DNA from: Lachnospiraceae bacterium
Lineage (GTDB): Bacteria; Bacillota; Clostridia; Lachnospirales; Lachnospiraceae
Assembly: GCA_015057625.1 (NCBI GenBank)
Contig: SVDZ01000005.1
Coordinates: 78,621 to 142,620, forward strand
Direction of reading: 5' to 3'
DNA: 64,000 nt
The first letter of the stretch is position 1; every line of letters starts with the position of its first letter. This document shows, in pieces, positions 46,801 through 54,711 of this stretch. Under the pieces are notes generated by a model, which did no database searches, was not told the origin of the DNA, and saw only the letters and a program-made list of their open reading frames with translations. The position numbers and the translations under genes were made by a program.

Positions 46801-48644
46801 TCCGTAGTTGAAGCACTATAAAGAGTCCACTCACCATTATAAAATCTGATATAATAATTATCTGAATAAATACATTGGTCTACTAAGTTCCAATTACTTC
46901 GATTTTCTACATTTGTAGTCACTTCCAAACTACCATTATTATTTCTCAAATAATACGTAGTCCCCTCGTCATTACAATAGTAATATCCTTTTTCATAAAT
47001 CCAATAGACCGCATCACTTTCATTTTCATTTGAAATAGTCGAATTATTAACACTTAAATAATTTCCGCTACCATCCGTAATTTTAATTGCATCACCTGAT
47101 ATTTTCCAAGTATATCCATCATATACTAATTGATAATCCTGATTTGTGATTGTTGTATATATCTCTGAAGCATTCTTTGTCCATACCGTACTTCCACTAT
47201 TTTGAATTCTAACTCCAGTTGTTTCGTTTGCATTCAGATAGTAATAATTCTGAGATGTAGAATTATTATACTCAACTGTATAAAGATAGCCTTCATTACT
47301 ACGAATCCATTTTGTCACTCCCGTATTTCCAGAAACAATATTGTGATTATTATCCAAATTTAAATATGCGTCTTGGCATTTTATATAAAATCCCTGAACA
47401 TTATCATAATAGTGAGTCGTATAATAATTAGTCATTGTATACTGTAGTCCACCATAAAGATAAAAGAAATTATATGTTTCCTGTGATTCTGTATACTTTA
47501 CAAATGAATAACTTCCTCCAGGCCCTGCATCAAATGTCCTGTGGTAAGGATCCGTAGTTGTATCTGTAGATGCCAAAGCAGTCACACCATTTACATCAAC
47601 AGTATAATGTTTCCCGCTATCATATGTTTGATATTGTGTTGCATCATACGCACTCCTCATCCTATTATAAAAATTCTGCATATTTACACTTCCACCAAAG
47701 CCTGCACCTTCACCCTGAATAATCTTGTAAATCATGTTGTCAGTTTCTTCAGGTGCATAGACTGTCTTCTTTGAAACATTAAGGTTGAATTTATATTCAT
47801 CAGTACAGTATCCCACCAAAGAATAATCTGATATTGCAGCTGTAATTCCAAGTGTGGATGTGTGATCTTTTATCTTTAACATGACATCAGAGCATGCCGA
47901 ATTGGACACGTTACCATTAACGTATCCTGCAATTGCGCCAATTAAAGCGTTGTCTGTTTCAGTTTTGATTGTTACATTATCTATGGTGAAATTCTTTATT
48001 TCATTAACAATGCTGCTGTAGGTATAACCAGGTGTTGGAGTAAAGTTGCCTTCATTATCAATTGCTCCATTAACCGTTCCTGCATTTGCACCGCTTGTGT
48101 AAAGCGAGCCCACTACTCCAAAAAATCCAACTATCTGCGAGTTTGCAATTTCCTCCGGAACATCTGTCAATGTAGTTGTATTATCCGAAGTTGTGGTAAC
48201 ATTTTGTACCGTAAGATTTGAAATTGTATGACCGTTACCATCAAAATTTCCTACAAAAGGATATTCTTCAGTTCCGATCTCCGGAAGCACATATCCTGTC
48301 ATATCAAGATCATCAGAAAGGTAAAAATAAACCTGATTGATAGTAGTCTGCCCACCATTTGGAACATTGAAATATCCGAGAGCCTGAAGCCATGCGAAAT
48401 AATACAACTGAATCGGATATTTTATTTCAAACGCACAACCCGAGTCATCATTTCCATGTGTTCCGTCTATAAACTGAGCCGCCGAAGTACCGTCACCACT
48501 TTCAAAATAAGATTTGTGGATATATGATGTAATATCCGGACTAGCAACCAATGAAGAATAGAGCCATGCAAACGCATTTGAAGTCATGGCGACTACTAAA
48601 ATACTAACGCATATTATTATTGTAAATTTTCTATACTTTTTCAT
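43860..48644 (-). CDS. Large surface protein with beta-solenoid start and trefoil-like repeats (1594 residues)
   Basis: A 1594-residue exported protein. The signal sequence (residues 1-26) ends SNAFAWLYSS, a SipW-like A-W junction. Residues about 60-300 look like a GLUG/beta-solenoid entry domain (FAWLQALGYFN, FYLSDDLDMTGYVLPEIG, FVGNFDGNGHTISNLTVQN). Residues about 420-830 hold many copies of a pattern such as YYLNANETTGVRIQ, NYLRYNNGLTNTT, YYLRNNNGSLEVTTN and YYLNVNANNTLGIGQ, each followed by a Trp-containing strand. This resembles fascin or ricin-type beta-trefoils. The C-terminal 750 residues are beta-rich. The ATG at 48644 follows AAAGGAG. Its partner is the SipW-class protein encoded just upstream. 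Ligand unknown; adhesion to glycans is the natural guess. Confidence 0.8.
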   Translation of the reverse strand: MKKYRKFTIIICVSILVVAMTSNAFAWLYSSLVASPDITSYIHKSYFESGDGTSAAQFIDGTHGNDDSGCAFEIKYPIQLYYFAWLQALGYFNVPNGGQTTINQVYFYLSDDLDMTGYVLPEIGTEEYPFVGNFDGNGHTISNLTVQNVTTTSDNTTTLTDVPEEIANSQIVGFFGVVGSLYTSGANAGTVNGAIDNEGNFTPTPGYTYSSIVNEIKNFTIDNVTIKTETDNALIGAIAGYVNGNVSNSACSDVMLKIKDHTSTLGITAAISDYSLVGYCTDEYKFNLNVSKKTVYAPEETDNMIYKIIQGEGAGFGGSVNMQNFYNRMRSAYDATQYQTYDSGKHYTVDVNGVTALASTDTTTDPYHRTFDAGPGGSYSFVKYTESQETYNFFYLYGGLQYTMTNYYTTHYYDNVQGFYIKCQDAYLNLDNNHNIVSGNTGVTKWIRSNEGYLYTVEYNNSTSQNYYYLNANETTGVRIQNSGSTVWTKNASEIYTTITNQDYQLVYDGYTWKISGDAIKITDGSGNYLSVNNSTISNENESDAVYWIYEKGYYYCNDEGTTYYLRNNNGSLEVTTNVENRSNWNLVDQCIYSDNYYIRFYNGEWTLYSASTTEYYITDKNGNYLRYNNGLTNTTNVSNATIWNFTNHSGAGRIGTGNNYLRYNNGLTTGTGTYNWTATSDTIYIASSGTNYYLNLNKRGNWSADAALQLRTIRQGAYYLNVNANNTLGIGQGVGDYNDENGNTYWVISGRTVYTYINGTVYYLVRNGTSGVQLSTTSTEWSNTISDSIYYSSWWSSYYVKYNNGWTLATGSQTLTISSAVTYTPKVYTIPYIDSSQVSGVELGFENINSTGENATVQVMKTNDSTTSETVYYNTNSTYFPINCAGSSTFNENYITINNSNVGLLAPSDNNTGYVISGNTLGNQTTYGKNGAGDIRISSYNMSNISASTNQTNNFTYSSTYDNRLEVITAVNNGTYSGFYRISDTYNANNSTISSDMSNTVANNRKVNYNSLGLKRYKDARAALSDTFIGESSIYGLHFMNAAINKNNYIVIPEANINGEIYEDYKVPKDSIDFNVKRRGFITVFAGTYFSGNNAFFSLHEITRYKEDDPEVTGGIYEVNDIKDIKEISNIYKAAVGSDYIYQYSDGTYSSNAARGDLVFNMGWMTNTASYSALVENAVYYFEIPVNSGEFALGSVSGKTGAYLFYLDIAANANTAEDKERRTVTEKFMDETFSMQLPKGVQLVESGNSYNASKPYEFLTVNIGDGFSGQYPLVRTGDVFTYTDDANTELTYIGGALTAQTVSGNVANDYVYYPNGYIIKYIEHVTDKGSDTDNYDHFLVETTDTYNSSGTRTGRSVSLYSSILNGTDFTENEVIDEDDLDHIITFTYNPTGHDNISMRCVRAASEGGFSIAFNENVTLLTTSITSDNPDVHVNFGDTTGDLTTATATHNLNGVTVPAINLDGMAGGDNNDEGIYHESVYGPALAQYQTYYTGTGANATLDTETSFTMASLAAGNANQNRTLTYNITLTPGASAGTVTVYGRRLIDNYSYTTYTFDTVAGDPVIASGTINVTVSGVNINGNAIGTQITTVTVE

Positions 48645-48676
48645 ACGCCCGACTCCTTTCCCCATTATTTCTTTAA

Positions 48677-49576
48677 CTAATTACTTTCCGAAAATGAAAT
48701 ACTCAACAATTTCAAATCATTTTCCAATGTTGTTACATGTGCAACTGCCGTACCTTCAATATTCATATTGCTCAAATCATACTTACTCACCAAATCTTCG
48801 TCATATGTAATAAACATATAAATATCCAAATGACCGCTCACAATATCCGTAGACGAATAAGAAGTTGTAAGCGTAATGCTATCCGTCTTGCTTATATCTG
48901 CTATCTCGTCATTTTCCATAGTAACACTGGTAAAAACTGCAGATGAACCAGCCGGACTATAATTTTTATTTGTAACTATTTTGGGATATAACACAGAATC
49001 CACACTATTGAACATGGTGATTGCATTGGCATTGTACCAAGTCTTATCCTGTGCAAGAGAGAACCTCATCATACTTGTAAGATATTCATTAAGTTTTCTA
49101 TCCCCGTTTTCCGTTTCATATTCCGCTATCGATGTATCTCTTGTGAGCGTTATCGATACATTTCCTCCATCTTCCCATTCATCCGCCATGCCCGTCAGCC
49201 TAATTCGTACAATAGCAGGTGTGTGTCGGTTTCTAACCCTGAAAATCGTATCATAAAACTGCATTTCCAGATTTTGCAACGTCGGCGGTGTGAAGTTTAT
49301 CGCCGCCCCGTTCTTGTCTACTGTCTGCCCTGTATAGTGAACATCTTCCGATTTCACATCGTAGATATATGTATAGTATTCCGCCTCTGCCTCAAAATCT
49401 TTTACCGAAGTTTGAATTCCTGTTCCTGTAACTTGAAGGTTATTGGCAAACCAGGCAATGGCTCCGTTGAATACAATTATCAAGGATACGACAGTTCCAA
49501 TCAGCAACACCGCCAATAGTAGGAATTTTGAGTATAGTTTGATGAACGTTTTACACTTTTGCTTAACATAAACCAT
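48677..49576 (-). CDS. SipW-class surface protein paired with the 1594-residue adhesin
   Basis: A 299-residue protein. A basic head (MVYVKQKCKTFIKLYSK) is followed by a helix (residues 18-38) and the junction NGAIAWFANNLQVTGTGIQTSV at 37-58. The same AWF-x2-N-x2-VTGTG block occurs in the giant-adhesin operon's first protein. The mature domain is beta-rich (FYDTIFRVRNRHTPAIVRIRLTGM, TLTTSYSSTDIVSGHLDIYMFI). It has the clear ribosome site GGGAGGTGGCGAG before ATG 49576 and its own promoter at 49634-49662. It precedes the large adhesin by 32 bases, so the pair forms a two-gene cassette. Role inferred: anchoring or export adaptor for the adhesin. Confidence 0.72.
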   Translation of the reverse strand: MVYVKQKCKTFIKLYSKFLLLAVLLIGTVVSLIIVFNGAIAWFANNLQVTGTGIQTSVKDFEAEAEYYTYIYDVKSEDVHYTGQTVDKNGAAINFTPPTLQNLEMQFYDTIFRVRNRHTPAIVRIRLTGMADEWEDGGNVSITLTRDTSIAEYETENGDRKLNEYLTSMMRFSLAQDKTWYNANAITMFNSVDSVLYPKIVTNKNYSPAGSSAVFTSVTMENDEIADISKTDSITLTTSYSSTDIVSGHLDIYMFITYDEDLVSKYDLSNMNIEGTAVAHVTTLENDLKLLSISFSESN

Positions 49577-49633
49577 CTCGCCACCTCCCTGCCACTAAAA
49601 AGCATACAAAAATAGTATACTATCCTTGATACT

Positions 49634-49662
49634 ATAATACTAGTTTTTCGTCCAAAACTCAA
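49634..49662 (-). promoter_or_regulatory. Probable promoter of the two-gene adhesin cassette
   Basis: On the minus strand TTGAGT (49657-49662) and TATTAT (49634-49639) are 17 bases apart, placing the start of transcription about 50 bases before the ATG at 49576. It lies just beyond the terminator of the major-subunit gene, as expected for an independent unit. Confidence 0.65.
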
Positions 49663-49720
49663 GGTTTTACAGATAGCAAATTCAAGAATCGACTCATCTC
49701 ATCACCTTGCATGCAGACAT

Positions 49721-49749
49721 AAAAAAAACCGCTCGACAACTTCGAGCGG
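49721..49749 (-). terminator. Rho-independent terminator after the major subunit gene
   Basis: Perfect 8-bp stem CCGCTCGA / TCGAGCGG (49729-49736, 49742-49749) with loop CAACT, followed on the transcribed strand by eight T residues. Textbook terminator. Confidence 0.93.
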
Positions 49750-49787
49750 CATTATTAAAATCCTTGTCCCAAAGATTAAATTATATT

Positions 49788-49816
49788 CCGAGAGGGAACG
49801 GTTAGTTCCCTCTCGG
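49788..49816 (-). promoter_or_regulatory. Strong hairpin at the 3-prime end of the major subunit mRNA
   Basis: Perfect 12-bp inverted repeat CCGAGAGGGAAC / GTTCCCTCTCGG with a 5-base loop, 24 bases after the stop codon. No T-run follows on the transcribed strand, so it is not itself a standard terminator. A likely role is to block 3-prime exonucleases and keep the major-subunit mRNA stable, with the true terminator at 49721-49749. Confidence 0.65.
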
Positions 49817-49839
49817 ATAAAGATAATTAATATCAACTA

Positions 49840-50676
49840 TTATGATGCAGTATAACCAAAATCAACTTCAACATTTAACTGCTGTAAAGATGCAACTAAG
49901 TTGTTAGAAATACAATGTGAATCTTCACCTTCAAACCAAATGAAAACTTCAACATGAATTCCAGCTTGAGACTTTGCAGGAATCGATGTGATTGCTGTAC
50001 TTACAGGTGCTGTAGATTCAGCAGGATTAATTCTTCCTGTTCCTGTATAAGCAACTGGTGTTGTTCCAGTAGGACTTCCAGGTTGAATTGTGCATGCAGT
50101 ATCAGCGCCGGTTATAGGTGCAAAGATATAAGTGTTCTGTGTTCCACTTGTTTCATCTCCAGCAATTCTAACACCAACACGGATTGAAGGAGACAAGTCT
50201 TGTAATGCTGCTCCGCCATTAACTGTTACATCTACTCTTGAAATGTTAAGAGAAGTAACTGTTAAAGCTGCATCTGCAGATGAACGAATATAAAAATCAT
50301 GAATAACATAGTTTCCATATGTTCCACTATTTGCTGTCCATGCCGTTCCAGCAGTATAAGCCTGTTGAGTATTAGCTGCTCCAGGATTTGTACTTACACT
50401 ATGCCACCAATTAGTTAAATCAGCTGTACTTCCTGGATAAAGTTCAGCAACATCGGTCTTAACAGAAGTAGCTGTTCTATCGTATGTACCAGACACAGCC
50501 GGTGCAATAACAAGTCCTTCTTCAGCTCTTGCTTTAACATTCATACCGGTTGCTGTAACTGTCGTGTTCATAGAGAACCATGCATAAGTTGCGGTTCCGA
50601 GCATCATACTCGAGATTAATAACATAGCCACCGCACTGGCTAATCTTTTCTTTGTTTTTAAGTTTGTTTTTTTCAT
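49840..50676 (-). CDS. SipW-class putative major fibre subunit
   Basis: A 279-residue protein that I regard as the major subunit. The signal is MKKTNLKTKKRLASAVAMLL with junction GTATYAWFSMN at 27-37, the best match in the window to the SipW-dependent type. The mature N-terminus begins with TTVTATGMNVKARAEEGLVI. The C-terminus carries VFIWFEGEDSHCISNN, shared with the protein at 57239-57952, and ends VDFGYTAS. It belongs with TasA/camelysin-like Firmicute fibre proteins by organisation. Evidence for high expression: AAAGGAGG ribosome site, a good promoter with A-tracts at 50760-50835 and two stable 3-prime hairpins. The start at 50676 is chosen because of the ribosome site; a longer frame begins at 50736. 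It is directly downstream of the assembly operon. Confidence 0.82.
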   Translation of the reverse strand: MKKTNLKTKKRLASAVAMLLISSMMLGTATYAWFSMNTTVTATGMNVKARAEEGLVIAPAVSGTYDRTATSVKTDVAELYPGSTADLTNWWHSVSTNPGAANTQQAYTAGTAWTANSGTYGNYVIHDFYIRSSADAALTVTSLNISRVDVTVNGGAALQDLSPSIRVGVRIAGDETSGTQNTYIFAPITGADTACTIQPGSPTGTTPVAYTGTGRINPAESTAPVSTAITSIPAKSQAGIHVEVFIWFEGEDSHCISNNLVASLQQLNVEVDFGYTAS

Positions 50677-50759
50677 AACCGTTTCCTCCTTTAATATTTC
50701 CTTTGTAAACGTTACCAAGACCCCATTATAAGTCAAGTTTGCCTCTAATAACTACCTTA

Positions 50760-50788
50760 ATTATATACAAATTTTACCTCTTCCACAA
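50760..50788 (-). promoter_or_regulatory. Promoter of the major subunit, with upstream phased A-tracts
   Basis: On the minus strand TTGTGG (50783-50788) and TATAAT (50760-50765) are 17 bases apart. Upstream of the -35, between about 50789 and 50835, there are several runs of 4-7 A residues roughly one helical turn apart, as in UP elements or intrinsically bent DNA. The leader is about 75 bases. A second TATAAT at 50726-50731 lacks a good -35. The rest of 50677-50959 is AT-rich and shows no gene. Confidence 0.7.
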
Positions 50789-50959
50789 GGTATTTTTTGC
50801 ATTTTTTTGGTCTGCTTTTGTATTTTTTTGGCTAATATTAACATACACTGTATAAAATCCATTCATCTAGTCTATTTTGTGTATAATATACACTTTATGC
50901 ATCAAACTAGCCAAACTTTTTTTAATAATTTTTAAATAATTATTATATTATTAGAGATT

Positions 50960-51184
50960 TTAGAGTGATTCCAGTTCTTTTTTCATCTCCAGCATGTGGT
51001 TACGACAAGCTGTTATCTCTCCGGTGTATTTATTAAACCACTCAACATCTGCCTCATCAGGTTCTTCCTGTAAAAGAATCGCCTGTACCAATGCTGACTG
51101 GGATCTCGCACGTCTTCTCTCAATTTCAACTATTGTCTTTTGGCATACCTTAATTTCTTTCTTAAGTCGACTTTTTCTACTCAT
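50960..51184 (-). CDS. Small coiled-coil protein
   Basis: A 74-residue cytoplasmic protein, almost entirely helical and highly charged (SRKSRLKKEIKVCQKTIVEIERRRARSQSALVQAIL at 2-37; KNHMLEMKKELESL-type tail). It has a good AGAGG ribosome site before the ATG at 51184. It is the last gene of the assembly operon, 44 bases after the single-pass coiled-coil protein gene and about 280 bases before the major subunit gene. I do not recognise a family; a small scaffold or regulator in the machine is possible. Confidence 0.65.
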   Translation of the reverse strand: MSRKSRLKKEIKVCQKTIVEIERRRARSQSALVQAILLQEEPDEADVEWFNKYTGEITACRNHMLEMKKELESL

Positions 51185-51228
51185 ATACCTCTTCCTTTCT
51201 GCTAGTTGATAATCATTTCATTGCTTTT

Positions 51229-51765
51229 CTATTCTCCCATTTTATCAATGGAATCTACAAACTCCTTTAATTTGTCGTAAGAGTCATTTTCTGATGTTTT
51301 AACATTTTCAAGGAGAGGTATTAATTCTCCCATCCTATCACTCATCTGTTCCGGATATAGAATAAATTCTGTATACAACTCATTTATCACCTTATGTTCT
51401 TCTTCCTTTTTTTCCATAAGAAAAGAGAATGAATTCAAATTGGTGATTTCCGCCAATATCATTCTGTAGCGTCTATCAAAATCGCCATCAGCCTCAGTGT
51501 ATTCCTGAATCTGCTCAATAACACTCCCCAGTGCGTAATCAAACTGTTTTTGATATGTATCCTGTACTTTTTGCATTTCGGATATATACAGTGCTATAAA
51601 AACCATCAGGGCAATCAATGTCATTACCGCGATAATAATGGATCTCCACATTTTTCTTCTCATAATAAATTCCTGTCCCATATCACGGTATGTGTATTTG
51701 AGCATCTGCTCTGCCTGTTCTTTTTTACTCTTTTGTTTTTCTTTATCCTTCGCCATTTGCATCAT
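51229..51765 (-). CDS. Single-pass membrane protein with flanking coiled-coil regions
   Basis: About 177 residues. A charged cytoplasmic head (MAKDKEKQKSKKEQAEQMLKYTYRDMGQEFIMRRKMWR) is followed by one membrane helix (SIIIAVMTLIALMVFIALYIS) and then a helical outer segment of about 115 residues (KVQDTYQKQFDYALGSVIEQIQEY to DKLKEFVDSIDKMGE). The start is uncertain: ATGs at 51765, 51762 and 51756 share one weak ribosome site, and the longer frame to 51801 has none. The gene overlaps the end of the signal-peptidase gene, so it is coupled to it. No family recognised. By topology it could join the cytosolic ATPase part to the outer subunits. Confidence 0.62.
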   Translation of the reverse strand: MMQMAKDKEKQKSKKEQAEQMLKYTYRDMGQEFIMRRKMWRSIIIAVMTLIALMVFIALYISEMQKVQDTYQKQFDYALGSVIEQIQEYTEADGDFDRRYRMILAEITNLNSFSFLMEKKEEEHKVINELYTEFILYPEQMSDRMGELIPLLENVKTSENDSYDKLKEFVDSIDKMGE

Positions 51766-52462
51766 CTGCCTTTTCTGTCTGCTCAGCTTTGAGCATTTCA
51801 ATGTTTTCCTGTTGTTTCAAATACTCCTCAATCGCTTTTTTCTTAAGTTGCTCCACTCTTTCTTCAGACATATTCAAGTTCTTTTCCCTGATTTTTGCCT
51901 GATACTGTTCACTCTTTAATTTGTAGAATAGTCTTGTAACAGTACTGAACTCGTATGTTGATACTAAGAACAATGGAATTACCACCAGTATTAACATCAG
52001 TTTCTTCATGTCTGTAAATGAAGCAAGCCATTCTAAGAACCATATTTCCGACTGATATTTGCCAATAATCTGATCTTCTCTGACATTCAGATTATCTTCT
52101 CTCATATTGGCATCCCCTTTTGTAATAAAAGTCCCATCCCCGTTGGTTCCCACGATTCTGTGAATAACTACTTTTCCATACACCTCAGGGTCTTCGGTAT
52201 AATAAGCTATTATATCCTGTTCCCCGAGGCGTTTAACATCTTCTTTTTTCACAAAAACATATGCGCCTTCCTCGATGGTCGGCTCCATACTTCCTGTAAC
52301 GACATGCAATATATTCATTCCCAAAATATTTGCCGTCTTTCCTTTTTGAGTACATATGAATACATACATTAACACAAGCATTCCAAAGAATAATATGCCA
52401 TATTCAAGTATTGTAAAAAGTTTTGTTATTCTCGTTTTATGCTGCATTATCCTGCCACTCAT
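51743..52462 (-). CDS. Type I signal peptidase, ER/SipW-type (second in the locus)
   Basis: A 239-residue membrane peptidase. An N-terminal helix (about 20-36) is followed by the catalytic domain: nucleophile Ser58 in VVTGSMEPTIEEG, His101 in VVIHRIVG (Ser-His type, as in SipW and the ER/archaeal enzymes, rather than Ser-Lys), and the GDANMRED block near 116-123. A second helix (155-172) and a cytosolic tail follow, with the motif KKKAIEEYL at 207-215, shared with the other signal peptidase of this locus. It should cleave the A-W-F type precursors encoded downstream. Start ambiguous between 52462 and 52447. It overlaps both neighbouring genes. Confidence 0.88.
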   Translation of the reverse strand: MSGRIMQHKTRITKLFTILEYGILFFGMLVLMYVFICTQKGKTANILGMNILHVVTGSMEPTIEEGAYVFVKKEDVKRLGEQDIIAYYTEDPEVYGKVVIHRIVGTNGDGTFITKGDANMREDNLNVREDQIIGKYQSEIWFLEWLASFTDMKKLMLILVVIPLFLVSTYEFSTVTRLFYKLKSEQYQAKIREKNLNMSEERVEQLKKKAIEEYLKQQENIEMLKAEQTEKADDANGEG

Positions 52463-54683
52463 CCTCTTTACCTTTTATCTTTTTCACCAGACGTCTTGTC
52501 TTTTCAACCATACTTACACGGTATGTCTTGTAAAGTCTCTTCATCTGCATATCAATAGCTTTCTGCTCCTGTGGAGTTCTGTTAGGCGGGTTGAATACCG
52601 GCTTTGGTTTGCCCTTGTTTGCCTTTGCTCTCTTTCTCTTGAACTTCAAGTCATTGATAAATCTGACCACATTGTACGGGAAGGCTGATGAGTATTTCTT
52701 GTAGTATACTTCGTATTTTTCTCTCTCGCCTCTCTCGTATTCTTCTCTCCTTGCCTCTTCTTCTCGCTGTGCAAGAATACGTCTCTGGTCCGGATTCTCT
52801 GTATCCTTTGGAATATACCCAAACAATACGTACATCAGCCATACAAAGAATCTAGGTATAGCATATATTGGATTGTATGTGTACATCTTGTAGATTTCTC
52901 TGAATGGTTTTGCCTCGAGTCTTTTTCTCTCTGCTTTGAGTCTCTGGGCACGCTCTTTTTCTTTTCTTTCCTTCTCAAGTTTCTGCTGCTCTAATTTGAT
53001 TCTGACTGCGACTTCTCTAGGATCTTCCATTACTTCTTTTGGAAGTTCACCGTTGAGTTCTGCATTTTCCTTGAGTTTTTCTTCAGCTTCCTCTATGTCG
53101 TCAGCTGTAACCATTCCTGAAGCATTGGCTTTGTCACGCATCTCTTTGTTACTGTCAATGATTTCCGTGTCAATGCCTTCAGCCTCACCAAATTCATTTC
53201 TGATATTTTTCTTTTCTTCTTCAAGTTTTGCTCTTTCAGCTGCAAGTCTGGCAGCCTCCTCAGCCTGACGTCTCTCTTCTTCTTCTTTTGCTTTACGCTC
53301 TGCTTCAAGTCTTGCTCTTTCTCTCTCTTCTGCCTCAATCTCAGCACGCCTTCTCTCGAGCATTTCCTGAATACGTTTCTTTTCTTCTTCTCTCGCTTTG
53401 CGAGCTCTTTCTCTCTCTTCTCGTTTTGCTTCCTCGATTCGTCTCTTTTCCTCGAGTCGCTGAATTCTCTCTTGTCTTCTCTTTTCTATCTCTTCCTTGA
53501 GCGCAAGCTCTTCCAATCGTTTTCTTTCAACCTCGGCCATGAAATTGCGCTCAATGGCAATAGCCTTATCAATTTGAACAAAGATTTCGTCGGAATCCTC
53601 CGGCAAATCTTTGTTGGCCAATGCATTAAGTCCCTCTGCCTCAATATAACCTATCGCTCCATCCGTATGTATATCATACGAACCGGACAGCAGCTCAGAC
53701 TTATATCGCTTTATAACCTTTGGCTTAAATCCACCATAGTTTTTCTTACCAATAGGAACTATCACATCTTCCTTGTCACCCTCTGTGTAAGATTTAAATA
53801 ACATAAGGTCGCAAGCCATAATGTTGCTTATATCCTGAATATAAGCAGGGTTTGGGTCCAATGCAGTGTCTTCTACATTTATTTCATATCCGGCTTTATC
53901 ATAACTTAGGATATACTGCCACAGTGAAAGGCATGCTTTCAAATCCACATTTTTCATGATGGCATTTGTACGCATGATAGGCGGCTGGACAAAGTTATTT
54001 CCAAGGGTTGTACAAAGTTCTGAACCCTTGTAGCCTTCTATGGTCTTCTTCAGTTTTTCTACACGTTGCCATATGGTATATCCACTCTCATTAGTGGACT
54101 CAAGATTTTTCTTGGAATCAATGGATATTTTGACGTTAAATATGTTTCCTCTCTGGTCGTCAATCTGATTGTCCATTTCCATTTCGAAGACTTCCTCATC
54201 TTTTTCAATTTCAGATAATTTTTCGTATCTGAGCATAATAAAGATATATAACCTGTCTATAAGAGTATTCACAAATCGATTCTCGTAGGTTGCGAGACTT
54301 TCTTCCTTGTGAACATTTAGAATCTTGGACGGTGTAATCGTTCCTCTTTTTTCATCCACACTCTGAATCAAATCCGTATGCTGAGCCAGATGTTTTATAG
54401 ATTCTACCGTGATTCTTTTAGACAGCGCTATCGGTACAACTTCTTCAACATCAACAATTGTCCTGCTGGGATTTCTGACTACATTATCTACATGGATAAG
54501 TCCATCCTCGATAGCTTCAACCCAGGATACATCAATGCTCTTCTCCATGAGTTTTCGATTCATGGAGATATTGATGTTTCCTGCGCCAACGAGTCTGTTC
54601 ATATCATCGTAGATGTCATTATCCTGCATATTTCCAAGAGCATCCTGCAGCTGATGATACCACTCTCCATACTTCTCGTTCAA
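52437..54683 (-). CDS. DUF2357/McrC-like protein with long charged coiled coil
   Basis: A 748-residue cytosolic-looking protein. The N-terminal half (about 1-390) shows a DUF2357-like pattern: SWVEAIEDGLIHVDNVVRNPSRT, then VHKEESLATYENRFVNTLIDRLYIF (YENRFV, residues 133-138), the hallmark of McrC-related partners of McrB ATPases. The PD-(D/E)xK nuclease that normally follows is not recognisable. Instead residues 395-510 and 575-605 are Glu/Arg/Lys coiled coil (EEIEKRRQERIQRLEEKRRIEEAK). A hydrophobic stretch (IYAIPRFFVWLMYVLFGY, about 620-638) may insert in the membrane, and the tail is very basic. Translation uses a TTG start with a strong AAGGA site. It directly follows the AAA+ gene by 28 bases, the normal McrB-McrC order. 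I infer a scaffold for an assembly or export ATPase rather than a restriction enzyme. Confidence 0.72.
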   Translation of the reverse strand: MNEKYGEWYHQLQDALGNMQDNDIYDDMNRLVGAGNINISMNRKLMEKSIDVSWVEAIEDGLIHVDNVVRNPSRTIVDVEEVVPIALSKRITVESIKHLAQHTDLIQSVDEKRGTITPSKILNVHKEESLATYENRFVNTLIDRLYIFIMLRYEKLSEIEKDEEVFEMEMDNQIDDQRGNIFNVKISIDSKKNLESTNESGYTIWQRVEKLKKTIEGYKGSELCTTLGNNFVQPPIMRTNAIMKNVDLKACLSLWQYILSYDKAGYEINVEDTALDPNPAYIQDISNIMACDLMLFKSYTEGDKEDVIVPIGKKNYGGFKPKVIKRYKSELLSGSYDIHTDGAIGYIEAEGLNALANKDLPEDSDEIFVQIDKAIAIERNFMAEVERKRLEELALKEEIEKRRQERIQRLEEKRRIEEAKREERERARKAREEEKKRIQEMLERRRAEIEAEERERARLEAERKAKEEEERRQAEEAARLAAERAKLEEEKKNIRNEFGEAEGIDTEIIDSNKEMRDKANASGMVTADDIEEAEEKLKENAELNGELPKEVMEDPREVAVRIKLEQQKLEKERKEKERAQRLKAERKRLEAKPFREIYKMYTYNPIYAIPRFFVWLMYVLFGYIPKDTENPDQRRILAQREEEARREEYERGEREKYEVYYKKYSSAFPYNVVRFINDLKFKRKRAKANKGKPKPVFNPPNRTPQEQKAIDMQMKRLYKTYRVSMVEKTRRLVKKIKGKEDEWQDNAA

Positions 54684-54711
54684 TAGCTTTTCCTTCCCTT
54701 TCTAACTGTTG

